Of a stretch of DNA of 64,000 nucleotides, positions 14,858 through 23,944 are shown piece by piece. The DNA is from an uncultured Clostridia bacterium (lineage in GTDB: Bacteria; Bacillota; Clostridia; Oscillospirales; Acutalibacteraceae), in the NCBI GenBank assembly GCA_945874765.1, contig CAMCHQ010000006.1:78915-142914 (forward strand), given 5' to 3'. The stretch's first letter is position 1, and every line of letters starts with the position of its first letter. The translations under genes were made by a program, and so were the position numbers. Below the pieces are notes generated by a model. It had not been told where the DNA came from, ran no database searches, and saw only the letters and a list, made by a program, of their open reading frames with translations.

Positions 14858-17416
14858 ATGAAAAAAATTACTTCTTTAATTATAGTTCTTGCTATGCTTG
14901 TGACTACGCTTTTTTGCTTTGACGTAACGTCTGCATTTGCCGCAAATCCTACAAGCGGTACGTGCGGAACAAACGTTAAGTGGAATTTGAATACAACTAC
15001 GGGCGTTCTTACTCTTACAGGTTCGGGCGCTACTAAGGATTACGGTGAAACGGCTCTTAAAGGCATTGCGCCGTGGAGCGATTCAAGAAATTTAATTAAA
15101 AGTATTGTAGTCGGTGAGGGCATTACCTCTCTCGGTCGGCTTCTTTTCAATAAATGTACTGCTGCCGAGAGCGTTTCTCTGCCGTCTACTTTGACAAAAA
15201 TGAGCGATACCACTGTTCCGAGATACGGTACCTTCCGTGAATGTACTTCGCTTAAATCAATAACAATGCCGGCTAATCTTGAAATGATCGGCCCTTATTG
15301 CTTTCTTGACTGTACTGCGCTTACTACGGTTATTTTAAACGATAAACTTACCTCTATCGGCACTTATGCGTTTAATAACTGCTCTGCGCTTAAATCAATC
15401 AAGTTTCCGGACAGCCTTACCTCAATCGGTATCAGTGCTTTTGAGGATTGTAAAGACCTTACTACAGTTACATACGGCACAGGTATAACCGAAACAGGCA
15501 ATATGGCATTCAGAAATGCAAGCGTTTCAAAAGTTAATTTTTCATCAACTATTACCGAGGTATCACCGTGGAGCTTCTACGGCTGTAACTTTGTTAAACT
15601 TGAAATTCCCGATACTGTAACTAAAATCAATATTCGTGGTTTTGCAAACTGTACCGCTTTGCAGGAGGTTACGGTTTATAACCCTAACTGCGTTTTTGAC
15701 GGTATCGGTCAAACGGATTCAAGCGGCGGTAAAGACCCGTTCAACGGCTCACAGCAGAGCCTTTTGGTTAAGGGTCATTCAAATTCAACTGCCCAAACAT
15801 ATGCAAATGCCAAGGGCTATAAATTTGAAAGTATTGACGCCTGTGAGCACAAGTCCACTCACGAGGTTATTACTCTTGAACCTACTTGTACCGAAACCGG
15901 CAAGACCACTCAGGTTTGCGATGAATGCAGTTTTGTAGTGTCCGAAACAGAGCTTCCGGCAAAGGGACATACTTATGAAACCGTTGAAACTGAGGATAAC
16001 ACCTCTGTTGACGGTCACACTTATGAATATCAAAAGTGTTCTGTCTGCGGCAACGAAAATACTATTGTCACTCACGTAACTTTTGTTGACGGCTACTATG
16101 ACTATGAATGTAACGCTACCTGCACAACTCCGGGTTGGGAGAAAAAGACGTGTAAGATTGAAGGCTGCGGCAAAGTTGAACGTAATTTTGTTTCAAAAGC
16201 AGGCCATAAGATTGAAAATCCTACCGTTACCAAGGCGGCAACCTGCACCGAAGAGGGCGAGGAAAAGGGTAAGTGTTCTGTCTGCGGACAGGAGGTGACA
16301 CAGGCTATTCCGGCTCTCGGTCATACTTTCTCCGACGAAGTTGAAACACTTGATAACACTTCGGTTGACGGCCATACATACGTTGTCAAAACCTGTACCG
16401 TCTGCCATCAAAAAGAGTCTACACCTACTCACGTTGCGTGGGTTGAGGGTCAATATACTTCCAATGTTGTTACCGAGCCGAAATGCACAATTAACGGACT
16501 TCAAACCGATACATGCAATATCTGTAACGAAAAAAGAAGCGTTGTTTTACCTGCAAACGGCGAGCACGTTTGGGAGGAAACAAGCAGAACCGAGCCTACC
16601 TGTACCGCAGTAGGTAAGATTTATTACAGCTGTAAAAACTGCAATCTCACTAAGAGTGAAAATATTGACGCTTTAGGTCACGATTATGTTCAGCAGGCTG
16701 TTGTTGCACCGACTTGCACAACGGCAGGTTATACTACATATAAATGCTCACGCTGCGGCGCTACTTCCAAGGTTGAGGCTTCGGCTTTGGGTCACGCACC
16801 GTTGAGCGACGGCTATGTTGTAACTACCGAACCTACCTGTACCGAAGCGGGTGCGGCACACGCAAAATGTGCAAGATGCGGTGTTGAATACGATATCGTG
16901 CTTGAAGCTTTAGGTCACGATTATGTTGATAACGATACTCCCGATGAGGAACACCCCGGCCATGTTTACAGAATAACTGCTTGCGCACGCTGCAAAAACG
17001 TTAAATCTCAGGGCTTTGTTCATACCGAATGGATAGAGGGTCAGTACACAACGGAAACTCTTGTTAAGGGCAGCTGCACCGTTTCCGCAAGATATCAGGA
17101 TACCTGCACATACTGTAACGAAAAGAGAATACGTACGGTTGACGCACCGGGCAGTCACTCTTATACTTACACCAAATATGACGCAGACGCCGACAGACTT
17201 GTTTACACTTGCTCTGTTTGCGGCAATGAAAGTAAGGTTGCGACGTCTGTTGTAAATCTTGCATTTATCAGATTTGTCAATAATAAAACGTCTGAAGTTG
17301 CCACAGGTTATCTTTATGACCTTACAAACGACGGTGTGATTAATGCAAAGGACTACGCAGTTTTAAATAAAGCGGTTAAGGCTTCAAAAACCGATACGGA
17401 AAAGAAAAGTAAATAA
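14858..17416 (+). CDS. Secreted BspA-like LRR protein with Cys-rich repeats and a dockerin-like end
   Basis: An 852-residue surface or secreted protein. A signal peptide (KKITSLIIVLAMLVTTLFCF...AFA, about 1-28) is followed by the CGTNVKWNLN...GVLTLTGSG lead-in common in such proteins, then leucine-rich LRR_5 (BspA/TpLRR) repeats (about 85-310, e.g. LTSIGTYAFNNCSALKSI). From about 325 to 800 there are eight CT-x2-G-x5-C-x2-C units alternating with four copies of a DNTSVDGHTY-x-CSVC type unit; the paired cysteines suggest metal or disulfide knots. The C-terminus carries one dockerin-like calcium loop (DLTNDGVINAKD). ATG 14858 fits the GGTGA site better than 14855. Host adhesion or glycan binding is a guess. 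Confidence 0.85.
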   Translation: MKKITSLIIVLAMLVTTLFCFDVTSAFAANPTSGTCGTNVKWNLNTTTGVLTLTGSGATKDYGETALKGIAPWSDSRNLIKSIVVGEGITSLGRLLFNKCTAAESVSLPSTLTKMSDTTVPRYGTFRECTSLKSITMPANLEMIGPYCFLDCTALTTVILNDKLTSIGTYAFNNCSALKSIKFPDSLTSIGISAFEDCKDLTTVTYGTGITETGNMAFRNASVSKVNFSSTITEVSPWSFYGCNFVKLEIPDTVTKINIRGFANCTALQEVTVYNPNCVFDGIGQTDSSGGKDPFNGSQQSLLVKGHSNSTAQTYANAKGYKFESIDACEHKSTHEVITLEPTCTETGKTTQVCDECSFVVSETELPAKGHTYETVETEDNTSVDGHTYEYQKCSVCGNENTIVTHVTFVDGYYDYECNATCTTPGWEKKTCKIEGCGKVERNFVSKAGHKIENPTVTKAATCTEEGEEKGKCSVCGQEVTQAIPALGHTFSDEVETLDNTSVDGHTYVVKTCTVCHQKESTPTHVAWVEGQYTSNVVTEPKCTINGLQTDTCNICNEKRSVVLPANGEHVWEETSRTEPTCTAVGKIYYSCKNCNLTKSENIDALGHDYVQQAVVAPTCTTAGYTTYKCSRCGATSKVEASALGHAPLSDGYVVTTEPTCTEAGAAHAKCARCGVEYDIVLEALGHDYVDNDTPDEEHPGHVYRITACARCKNVKSQGFVHTEWIEGQYTTETLVKGSCTVSARYQDTCTYCNEKRIRTVDAPGSHSYTYTKYDADADRLVYTCSVCGNESKVATSVVNLAFIRFVNNKTSEVATGYLYDLTNDGVINAKDYAVLNKAVKASKTDTEKKSK

Positions 17417-17428
17417 TTCAAACAATTT

Positions 17429-17463
17429 TACCGACAGAGTTTAGGCTTTGTCGGTATTTTTTT
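17429..17463 (+). terminator. Terminator after the LRR protein gene
   Basis: TACCGACA (17429-17436) pairs with TGTCGGTA (17449-17456), followed by a run of seven T residues. Confidence 0.88.
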
Positions 17464-17585
17464 GCAAATTTTTGTATTTGTAACTGTTTTTTAATAATAT
17501 ATTTTAATATTAATATTTACTTTACGTTAAATTTATATTATTATATAAAAGAAGAAAAACGACTCTTTTATTCGGAGGTATAAAA

Positions 17586-18293
17586 ATGAGCATTGCTTAT
17601 AAAAGAATTTTACTTAAACTCAGCGGCGAGGTGCTTGCAGGTGCAAAGGGTACGGGTATTGATAACGAAACCGTAGTTACCATTTGTAAGTCTGTTAAGA
17701 AAATCGCAGATATGGGTGTTGAGGTCGGTATCGTTGTCGGCGGCGGCAACTTCTGGCGTGGCAGAACAAGCGAGCATATGGACAGAACAAGGGCTGACCA
17801 TATCGGTATGCTTGCAACCGCTATGAACTCACTTGCACTTTGTGACGCACTTGAACAGCTCGGTGCAGACGTCAGAGTTCAGACTGCTATTGAAATGCGC
17901 CAAATTGCCGAACCTTATATCAGGAACAAGGCTATTCGTCATTTCCAAAAGGGCAGAATTGTTATTTTCGGCTGCGGTACGGGTTCACCGTTCTTCTCAA
18001 CAGATACTGCCGCTGCTTTGCGTGCGGTTGAGATTAATGCCGACGTTCTTCTCAAAGCCACAAATGTTGACGGCGTTTACGATAAAGACCCTAATAAGTT
18101 TGACGACGCCGTTAAGTTTGATAACGTATCGTTTAAAGAAGTTCTTGCAAGAGATATCAAGGTTATGGATTCAACCGCATTTTCACTTTGTAAGGATAAC
18201 GATTTGTCAATTCTTGTGTTTGACCTTACAGACCCCGATAATATTGTTAAGGCTGTATCGGGTGAAGCAATCGGAACACTCGTTCAAAACTAA
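17586..18293 (+). CDS. pyrH: UMP kinase
   Basis: Phosphorylates UMP to UDP in pyrimidine nucleotide synthesis; hexameric amino-acid-kinase fold. The 235 residues show KLSGEVLAG at the N-terminus, [41 protein letters not shown] and [13 protein letters not shown], all standard for bacterial PyrH. The start follows CGGAGGT. It opens the conserved pyrH-frr-uppS-cdsA-dxr-rseP cluster; tsf and rpsB, often just upstream, are not here. Confidence 0.97.
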   Translation: MSIAYKRILLKLSGEVLAGAKGTGIDNETVVTICKSVKKIADMGVEVGIVVGGGNFWRGRTSEHMDRTRADHIGMLATAMNSLALCDALEQLGADVRVQTAIEMRQIAEPYIRNKAIRHFQKGRIVIFGCGTGSPFFSTDTAAALRAVEINADVLLKATNVDGVYDKDPNKFDDAVKFDNVSFKEVLARDIKVMDSTAFSLCKDNDLSILVFDLTDPDNIVKAVSGEAIGTLVQN

Positions 18294-18314
18294 AATTAAT
18301 CGGACTTTTTAAAA

Positions 18315-18339
18315 CCGTAGGGGCGAACATTGTTCGCCT
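18315..18339. repeat. Dispersed intergenic hairpin repeat, copy 1
   Basis: CCGTA followed by GGGGCGAACATTGTTCGCC, a self-complementary element (GGCGAACA/TGTTCGCC). Related copies occur at 19741, 43369 and 61211. It sits between pyrH and frr without a T-run, so it is more likely a mobile or mRNA-processing hairpin than a terminator. Confidence 0.75.
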
Positions 18340-18375
18340 GAAAAACAATAACATTAACTATAGAGAGGTATTCAA

Positions 18376-18930
18376 ATGGAAGCTGTATTTGCTAAAACTA
18401 AAGAAAAAATGGATAAGTGCTTAACTTCACTTGAAAGGGATTTTGCCGCAATCAGAGCCGGCAGAGCTAACCCGGCTGTACTTGATAAGGTTATGGTTGA
18501 CTATTACGGAGTTCCTACTCCTATCAACCAAATGGCAGCCGTAAGCGTACCGGAAGCAAGACTTCTTGTTGTTCAGCCTTGGGACGCTTCAACACTCAGA
18601 GAAATTGAAAAGGCAATTAACACTGCCGATATCGGTATCAATCCTCAAAATGACGGTAAGGTAATCAGACTTTCTTTCCCTCAGCTTACAGAGGAGCACA
18701 GAAAGAATCTTCAAAAGGAAATCTCAAAGAGAGGCGAAGAGGCAAAGGTTGCTATTCGTAACGTTCGCCGTGACGCTATGGACGATATCAAAAAGCTTAA
18801 AAAAGATAACGAAATCACAGAAGATGAGCAGAAAGACGGAGAGAAAAAACTCCAGGATATCACTGATGATTTTGTAAAGCAGGCTGATTCTATCACAAAG
18901 AAGAAAGAAGAAGAAATCCTTTCAATATAG
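18376..18930 (+). CDS. frr: Ribosome recycling factor
   Basis: Releases ribosomes from mRNA after termination together with EF-G. The 184 residues match the usual 185, with the AAIRAGRANPAVLDKVMVDYYGVPTPINQMA segment (about residues 23-54) and the long helical C-terminal EEAKVAIRNVRRDAMDDIKKLKK. It starts after AGAGAGG and follows pyrH, with a dispersed hairpin repeat in the 82-base gap. Confidence 0.97.
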   Translation: MEAVFAKTKEKMDKCLTSLERDFAAIRAGRANPAVLDKVMVDYYGVPTPINQMAAVSVPEARLLVVQPWDASTLREIEKAINTADIGINPQNDGKVIRLSFPQLTEEHRKNLQKEISKRGEEAKVAIRNVRRDAMDDIKKLKKDNEITEDEQKDGEKKLQDITDDFVKQADSITKKKEEEILSI

Positions 18931-18943
18931 CTTAGACTTATTA

Positions 18944-18970
18944 GTAGGGGCTGCCTGATTGCAGCTCCTT
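18944..18970. repeat. Intergenic hairpin repeat between frr and uppS
   Basis: GTAGGGGCTGC, six-base loop, GCAGCTCCTT: a hairpin beginning with the same GTAGGGGC as the repeats at 18315 and 43369 but with different inner bases. A related form is at 43499. Confidence 0.6.
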
Positions 18971-18996
18971 GTTTGCTTTTTATTTAGGAGGAAATT

Positions 18997-19716
18997 ATGG
19001 CTCTTTTCGGCAAAAAAAATAACGATAATAACACTCAATTTGAGATACTCCCCAAAAATATCGGCATAATTATGGACGGCAACGGCAGATGGGCTAAAAA
19101 AAGAGCTTTGCCGAGGAGTGCCGGTCATAAGGCAGGGGCTGAAGTTTTTCGTACAATCAGTAAAGAGTGCGGCAGGCTCGGTTTGGAAAGCGCAACTTTT
19201 TATGCTTTTTCAACGGAAAATTGGAAGAGACCTAAGGAAGAGGTTGACGCTATTATGAGGCTTTTTAAGGATTATCTCCTTGAGGCTAAAAGCGATATTA
19301 CCGCCGCTGGTAATATGAAAATGAAGTTTATCGGTGAACGTGAGGGTATGAGTAAGGAACTTCTTGAACTTATGGACGAGGCGGAGGAAGATACAAGCGA
19401 GCATACCGGCACTACAATTTATCTTGCGGTCAATTACGGCGGCAGGCTTGAAATTTGCGACGCTGTCAATAAACTTATCTCTCAGGGTAAAACGAATATT
19501 ACCGAAAAGGATATTAGCGAGAATATTTTCACTCCCCCTGAATGTGACTTGATTATTCGTCCGTCGGGTGAGCAGCGCCTTTCAAACTTTATGCTTTGGC
19601 AGGCGGCTTACAGCGAATTTTGGTACAGCGACGTGCTTTGGCCTGATTTCACAATTGACGACCTTCATAAAGCGCTTCGTGATTTTGAAAAAAGAAACCG
19701 TCGCTTCGGCGGATAA
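18997..19716 (+). CDS. uppS: Undecaprenyl diphosphate synthase (isoprenyl transferase)
   Basis: Makes the C55 lipid carrier for peptidoglycan by cis-condensation of isopentenyl diphosphate. The 239 residues carry all family motifs: IIMDGNGRWAKKR (catalytic Asp near residue 26), SAGHKAG, YAFSTENWKRP, VNYGGR, and RPSGEQRLSNFMLWQ...EFWYSDVLWPDF. The start follows TAGGAGG. It lies directly downstream of frr in the normal order. Confidence 0.96.
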   Translation: MALFGKKNNDNNTQFEILPKNIGIIMDGNGRWAKKRALPRSAGHKAGAEVFRTISKECGRLGLESATFYAFSTENWKRPKEEVDAIMRLFKDYLLEAKSDITAAGNMKMKFIGEREGMSKELLELMDEAEEDTSEHTGTTIYLAVNYGGRLEICDAVNKLISQGKTNITEKDISENIFTPPECDLIIRPSGEQRLSNFMLWQAAYSEFWYSDVLWPDFTIDDLHKALRDFEKRNRRFGG

Positions 19717-19740
19717 ATCCGGATTTTTATAAAACATTAA

Positions 19741-19765
19741 CCGTAGGGCGAACATCGTTTGCCTG
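19741..19765. repeat. Dispersed intergenic hairpin repeat, copy 2 (decayed)
   Basis: CCGTA then GGGCGAACATCGTTTGCC, the same element as at 18315 with one base lost and two substitutions that weaken the hairpin. It lies in the uppS-cdsA gap. Confidence 0.7.
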
Positions 19766-19794
19766 AATAAAATTAACAAAAGGAAAAAATATCT

Positions 19795-20667
19795 ATGAAA
19801 CAGAGAGTTATTACTGCCGTATGTCTTTTGGCAGTTCTTGCAGTTGTTGTTTGGCAAATAAATACACCTGTTTTGCTTATCGCCGTTGCTTTTCTTTCGG
19901 CTGTTGCAAGCGGGGAAATAATGAAATGCGCTAAGGTTGAAAATACTTTCATTAAAGTTGTAGGCATTATCTTTTCAGCCCTCTTCCAGCTTTTTGCAAG
20001 CGCAAAGGTGCTTGAACCTTGGGTAATCGCTTCAACTTGGGGCAAGGTTATAGGCGCAGTTCCGAATATTGTTTATATCATCGTTTTGTGCCTTGTATTT
20101 TTCCTTGCAATGCTCAAGGATTATGCATATACAACGTTTGAGGACGTAAGCGTATCGATATTCGCAAGCGTTGCAGTGCCTTTCGGCTTCTCAATTTTTA
20201 TCAGGCTTCGTGATATGTACGTTGACGAACAGTTCGGTATCTATCTTATCTTCTATGCGCTTATTTGTGCTCTTGCTACCGATACGGGTGCTCAGCTTAT
20301 GGGTATGGCTTTCGGCAAGCATAAAATGGCACCGAATATTTCACCTAAAAAGACTGTTGAGGGTGCTTTCGGCGGCTTGATTTTCAGTATGGTATTAAAC
20401 GCAGTCGCACTCACTCTTTATAATAAATTTGCAGTAAACGTTATCCCTCAAAATATGGCAACCCTTCTTCTCGCAATGGTTCTTCCTACTTCGTTTATGG
20501 GTATGATGGGCGACCTTTCCGCTTCGGTTTTAAAGCGTAATTTTGAGGTTAAAGATTTCGGAAAAATTTTCCCCGGTCACGGCGGCGTAATGGACAGAAT
20601 GGACTCTTCTCTTTTCACTCTTCCCGTTACATATGCAATTGCGCTTATTGCAAGTAAAATATTTTGA
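19795..20667 (+). CDS. cdsA: Phosphatidate cytidylyltransferase
   Basis: Integral membrane enzyme that makes CDP-diacylglycerol, the precursor of all phospholipids. The 290 residues include about seven to eight hydrophobic segments and the C-terminal CDS signature SASVLKRNFEVKDFGKIFPGHGGVMDRMDS (about residues 240-270). It starts after AAAAGGA and sits between uppS and dxr, its usual place in Firmicutes. Confidence 0.95.
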   Translation: MKQRVITAVCLLAVLAVVVWQINTPVLLIAVAFLSAVASGEIMKCAKVENTFIKVVGIIFSALFQLFASAKVLEPWVIASTWGKVIGAVPNIVYIIVLCLVFFLAMLKDYAYTTFEDVSVSIFASVAVPFGFSIFIRLRDMYVDEQFGIYLIFYALICALATDTGAQLMGMAFGKHKMAPNISPKKTVEGAFGGLIFSMVLNAVALTLYNKFAVNVIPQNMATLLLAMVLPTSFMGMMGDLSASVLKRNFEVKDFGKIFPGHGGVMDRMDSSLFTLPVTYAIALIASKIF

Positions 20668-20696
20668 TTTGATTGTTTATTGAAAGGGGATACCTT

Positions 20697-21842
20697 ATGA
20701 AAAAAATATCTCTTTTAGGCTCAACCGGTTCTATCGGAACGCAGAGCCTCGACGTTTGCGAAATGCACGGCTACGACGTTAAATGTTTAACGGCTAATTC
20801 AAGAGTCGATATTATGGAGGAGCAGGTTCGTAAATTCAAGCCCGATATGGTTTGTATGATGAGTGAAGCTGCCGCCAAAGAACTTAAAGGGAAAATCAGC
20901 GATACCGATACTAAAGTTGTTTGCGGTATGGACGGTCTTATTGAATGTGCCACTTACGATAAAGCGGATACCGTTTTAAATTCCGTTGTCGGTATGGTCG
21001 GCTTGCAACCTACTCTTGAAGCAATTAAGGCTAAAAAAACACTTGCCCTTGCAAATAAGGAAACACTTGTTGCAGGCGGTCATCTCGTTACTAATTTGGC
21101 TAAGGAAAACGGCGTTCAAATTCTCCCTGTTGACAGCGAACATTCCGCAATTTTTCAGTCAATGCAGGGTATGCCTAATAAAAAAGCGGTTAAGAAAATT
21201 ATTCTTACGGCGTCGGGCGGTCCGTTTTTCGGCAAAACACTTGCAGAACTTGAAAACGTAACGGCAAAGGACGCACTTAAACATCCTAATTGGAATATGG
21301 GCGCAAAAATAACCATTGACTCCGCTACCATGATGAACAAAGGCTTGGAATTTATAGAAGCAAAATGGCTTTTCGATATGCCTAATGAGGATATTGAAAT
21401 TGTTGTTCACAGAGAAAGCGTTGTTCACTCGGCTATTGTTTATCAGGATAATTCAATGATTGCTCAGCTCGGTGTTCCCGATATGAGAATCCCTATTCAG
21501 TATGCACTTACTTATCCCGAGCGTGAGCCGAGTCCGGTTAAAGAACTTTCACTCACCGATTACGGAAAACTTACTTTCTTTGAACCTGATTACGATACGT
21601 TTAAGTGTATCAATGTTTGCAAAAAGGCTATTGAACTTGGCGGACTTCATCCTGCCGCTGCAAACGGTGCTAATGAGGAAAGCGTAAAACTTTTCTTAAA
21701 CGGTAAAATTAAATTTACGGATATTGCATATCTTAATAATGAGGCAATGAAAAATGCCCCTGAAAAAGAAGATTTTACTCTTGATGACGTTCTTAATGCT
21801 GACAAAGCGGCAAGAAATTATGTAATTGAGGCGGTTAAGTGA
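20697..21842 (+). CDS. dxr: 1-deoxy-D-xylulose 5-phosphate reductoisomerase
   Basis: First committed enzyme of the MEP isoprenoid pathway: NADPH-dependent conversion of DXP to MEP. The 381 residues show the Rossmann motif LLGSTGSIGTQSLDV at the N-terminus, NKETLVAGG, DSEHSAIFQSMQG, the flexible-loop NWNMGAKITIDSATMMNKGLEFIEA and GAANGANEESV-like C-terminal residues. ATG 20697 after GAAAGGGG is chosen over an upstream in-frame start at 20673. The stop overlaps rseP. Confidence 0.96.
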   Translation: MKKISLLGSTGSIGTQSLDVCEMHGYDVKCLTANSRVDIMEEQVRKFKPDMVCMMSEAAAKELKGKISDTDTKVVCGMDGLIECATYDKADTVLNSVVGMVGLQPTLEAIKAKKTLALANKETLVAGGHLVTNLAKENGVQILPVDSEHSAIFQSMQGMPNKKAVKKIILTASGGPFFGKTLAELENVTAKDALKHPNWNMGAKITIDSATMMNKGLEFIEAKWLFDMPNEDIEIVVHRESVVHSAIVYQDNSMIAQLGVPDMRIPIQYALTYPEREPSPVKELSLTDYGKLTFFEPDYDTFKCINVCKKAIELGGLHPAAANGANEESVKLFLNGKIKFTDIAYLNNEAMKNAPEKEDFTLDDVLNADKAARNYVIEAVK

Positions 21843-22879
21843 ATATAACATCTATTTGGAACAGCGTTTACCCTGTGCTTGTGGCAATTCTCTTTTTTGA
21901 GCTTATTATCGTAATTCACGAGTGGGGTCATTTCACGGCGGCAAGGCTTATGAAAATCAAAGTCAATGAGTTTTCCGTCGGAATGGGACCTAAGCTTTTG
22001 CAGCATAAGGGTAAAAAAACAACATATACTTTAAGGCTTATCCTTTTCGGCGGCTACTGCTCAATGGAGGGTGAGGACGAGGAAAGCGATGACGAAAACG
22101 CATTTGTCAATAAAAAGGTTTGGCAGAGAATTTATGTCGTTGTCGCAGGCGCTTTGATGAACCTTGTTTTAGGTCTTGTAATCGTTCTTATTCTCGTTTG
22201 CTCGCAAAATCTTGTCGGTACTACAGAGGTCGCTAAGTTTGACGATAATGCAGTCAGTCAGTCCTACGGCTTGCAGGTCGGCGATAAAATCAAGAGCATT
22301 GACGGAATGCGTGTTTATACCACCAACGACGTAACTACAGGCTTTTCAAGATGCTCAAACGAAAATGTCAATCTCGTTGTTGAACGTGGCGGCAAGGACG
22401 TAAAGCTTAAAGTTAAATTTAATACAGAGGACTATGAGGGTCATACCTATACCGTTATGGATTTTTGGCTCAGAGGCGTTAAGAAAACTCCGGCAAACGT
22501 CATTTCCCAAACGGGTAAAGAATTTGTTTCTTATGCAAGAATGGTATTTTTGTCCGTTCACGATTTGCTCGTCGGTCGCTACGGCATATCCGATATGAGC
22601 GGTCCTGTCGGTGCGGTCAGCGTTGTTTCAACAGCGGTTAAAACCTCAATGTATTCAATGCTCAGAATAATGGCTCTTTTGACTATAAATGTAGGTCTTT
22701 TTAATTTATTCCCGATTCCTGCGCTTGACGGCTGGCGCTTGTTTGTCCTTTTGGCAGAGGGAATTACGAGGAAAAAGCTTCCGCAAAAGGCGGAATATCT
22801 GATTAATGCTGTAGGTCTTGCGGCACTTCTTTTGTTGATGTGCTTCGTAACCTTCAGCGATATAACAAAATTGTTTTAA
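21839..22879 (+). CDS. rseP: RseP/RasP-type site-2 intramembrane metalloprotease
   Basis: Membrane zinc protease that cuts anti-sigma factors and leftover signal peptides within the membrane. The 346 residues include the HEWGH zinc motif in the first membrane helix (H27-H31), a central PDZ domain (about 130-200, YGLQVGDKIKSIDGMRV), and the second metal motif NLFPIPALDGW (about 287-297) near the last helices. Translation starts at GTG, overlapping the dxr stop by four bases (GTGA), which indicates coupling. Confidence 0.95.
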   Translation: MNITSIWNSVYPVLVAILFFELIIVIHEWGHFTAARLMKIKVNEFSVGMGPKLLQHKGKKTTYTLRLILFGGYCSMEGEDEESDDENAFVNKKVWQRIYVVVAGALMNLVLGLVIVLILVCSQNLVGTTEVAKFDDNAVSQSYGLQVGDKIKSIDGMRVYTTNDVTTGFSRCSNENVNLVVERGGKDVKLKVKFNTEDYEGHTYTVMDFWLRGVKKTPANVISQTGKEFVSYARMVFLSVHDLLVGRYGISDMSGPVGAVSVVSTAVKTSMYSMLRIMALLTINVGLFNLFPIPALDGWRLFVLLAEGITRKKLPQKAEYLINAVGLAALLLLMCFVTFSDITKLF

Positions 22880-22894
22880 ACTTAGGTGATTGTT

Positions 22895-23944
22895 ATGGAA
22901 AGAAGAAAAAGTAAAAAAATTAAACTTGGCAATACCTTTATCGGCGGCGACAGCCCTATTCTCGTTCAAAGTATGCTCAATGTTCCGGCAAGCAATATTG
23001 AAGGCTCCGTTGAGCAGGCTAAGGAACTTGCGGCAGCAGGATGTCAGGTTATCCGCTTTGCAATTCCAAATGAGGACGCATTAAATCTTCTTGAACCTAT
23101 TAAAAAGGCTGTTGACGTTCCTTTGGTAGCCGATATTCATTTTGATTATAAACTTGCACTCGGTGCGGCTGAAAGAGGAATTGATAAGATTAGAATTAAT
23201 CCCGGCAATATCGGTGACGATTCACGTGTTAAGGCAGTTGCGGATATCTGTAAGCAGAAGAATATTCCTATTCGTATAGGCGTTAATTCCGGTTCGCTTG
23301 AAAAGCATATCCTTGCAAAATACGGTTCTCCCACTCCTGAGGCTATGGTTGAATCTGCGCTTTACCACGCACATCTTCTTGAAAAATTCGATTTTGACGA
23401 TATCGTAATTTCAATCAAATCTTCCAATGTCGAAACTATGATTAAGTCATATGAACTTGCGGCGCAAAAGTGTGATTATCCGCTTCACCTCGGTGTTACG
23501 GAAGCAGGTACCGAGAGAATGGGTATTATCAAATCCGCTATCGGTATCGGCTCGCTTCTTACCCACGGTATCGGCGATACCATTCGTGTCAGCCTTACCG
23601 ACGCACCTGTTAAAGAGGTGTTTGCCGCATTTGATATTTTAAAGGCAATCGGTCTTAAAAAAGACTGTCCTTATCTTATTTCCTGCCCGACCTGCGGCAG
23701 AACAAAGATTGACCTTGTCGGTCTTGCAAAACAGGTTGAGGAAAGATTGAAGGACTGCAAAAAGCCTATTAAGGTTGCCGTTATGGGCTGTATTGTAAAC
23801 GGACCGGGTGAGGCTAAGGAAGCCGATATCGGAATTGCGGGCGGCGACGGCTGCGGTCTTATTTTCAAAAAAGGCGAAATTCTACGCAAGGTTGATGAAA
23901 AAGATTTACTCGATGAGTTAATGAAGGAAATTGATAAATTATAA
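22895..23944 (+). CDS. ispG: 4-hydroxy-3-methylbut-2-en-1-yl diphosphate synthase
   Basis: Fe-S enzyme converting MEcPP to HMBPP late in the MEP pathway. The 349 residues form a TIM barrel (VADIHFDYKLAL, KIRINPGNIG, RIGVNSGSLE) and a C-terminal [4Fe-4S] domain with ligands in SCPTCGRT and GCIVNGPGEAKEADIG. ATG 22895 after AGGTGAT is chosen; the in-frame GTG at 22886 overlaps that ribosome site. It shares its final base with the polC start codon. Confidence 0.96.
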   Translation: MERRKSKKIKLGNTFIGGDSPILVQSMLNVPASNIEGSVEQAKELAAAGCQVIRFAIPNEDALNLLEPIKKAVDVPLVADIHFDYKLALGAAERGIDKIRINPGNIGDDSRVKAVADICKQKNIPIRIGVNSGSLEKHILAKYGSPTPEAMVESALYHAHLLEKFDFDDIVISIKSSNVETMIKSYELAAQKCDYPLHLGVTEAGTERMGIIKSAIGIGSLLTHGIGDTIRVSLTDAPVKEVFAAFDILKAIGLKKDCPYLISCPTCGRTKIDLVGLAKQVEERLKDCKKPIKVAVMGCIVNGPGEAKEADIGIAGGDGCGLIFKKGEILRKVDEKDLLDELMKEIDKL

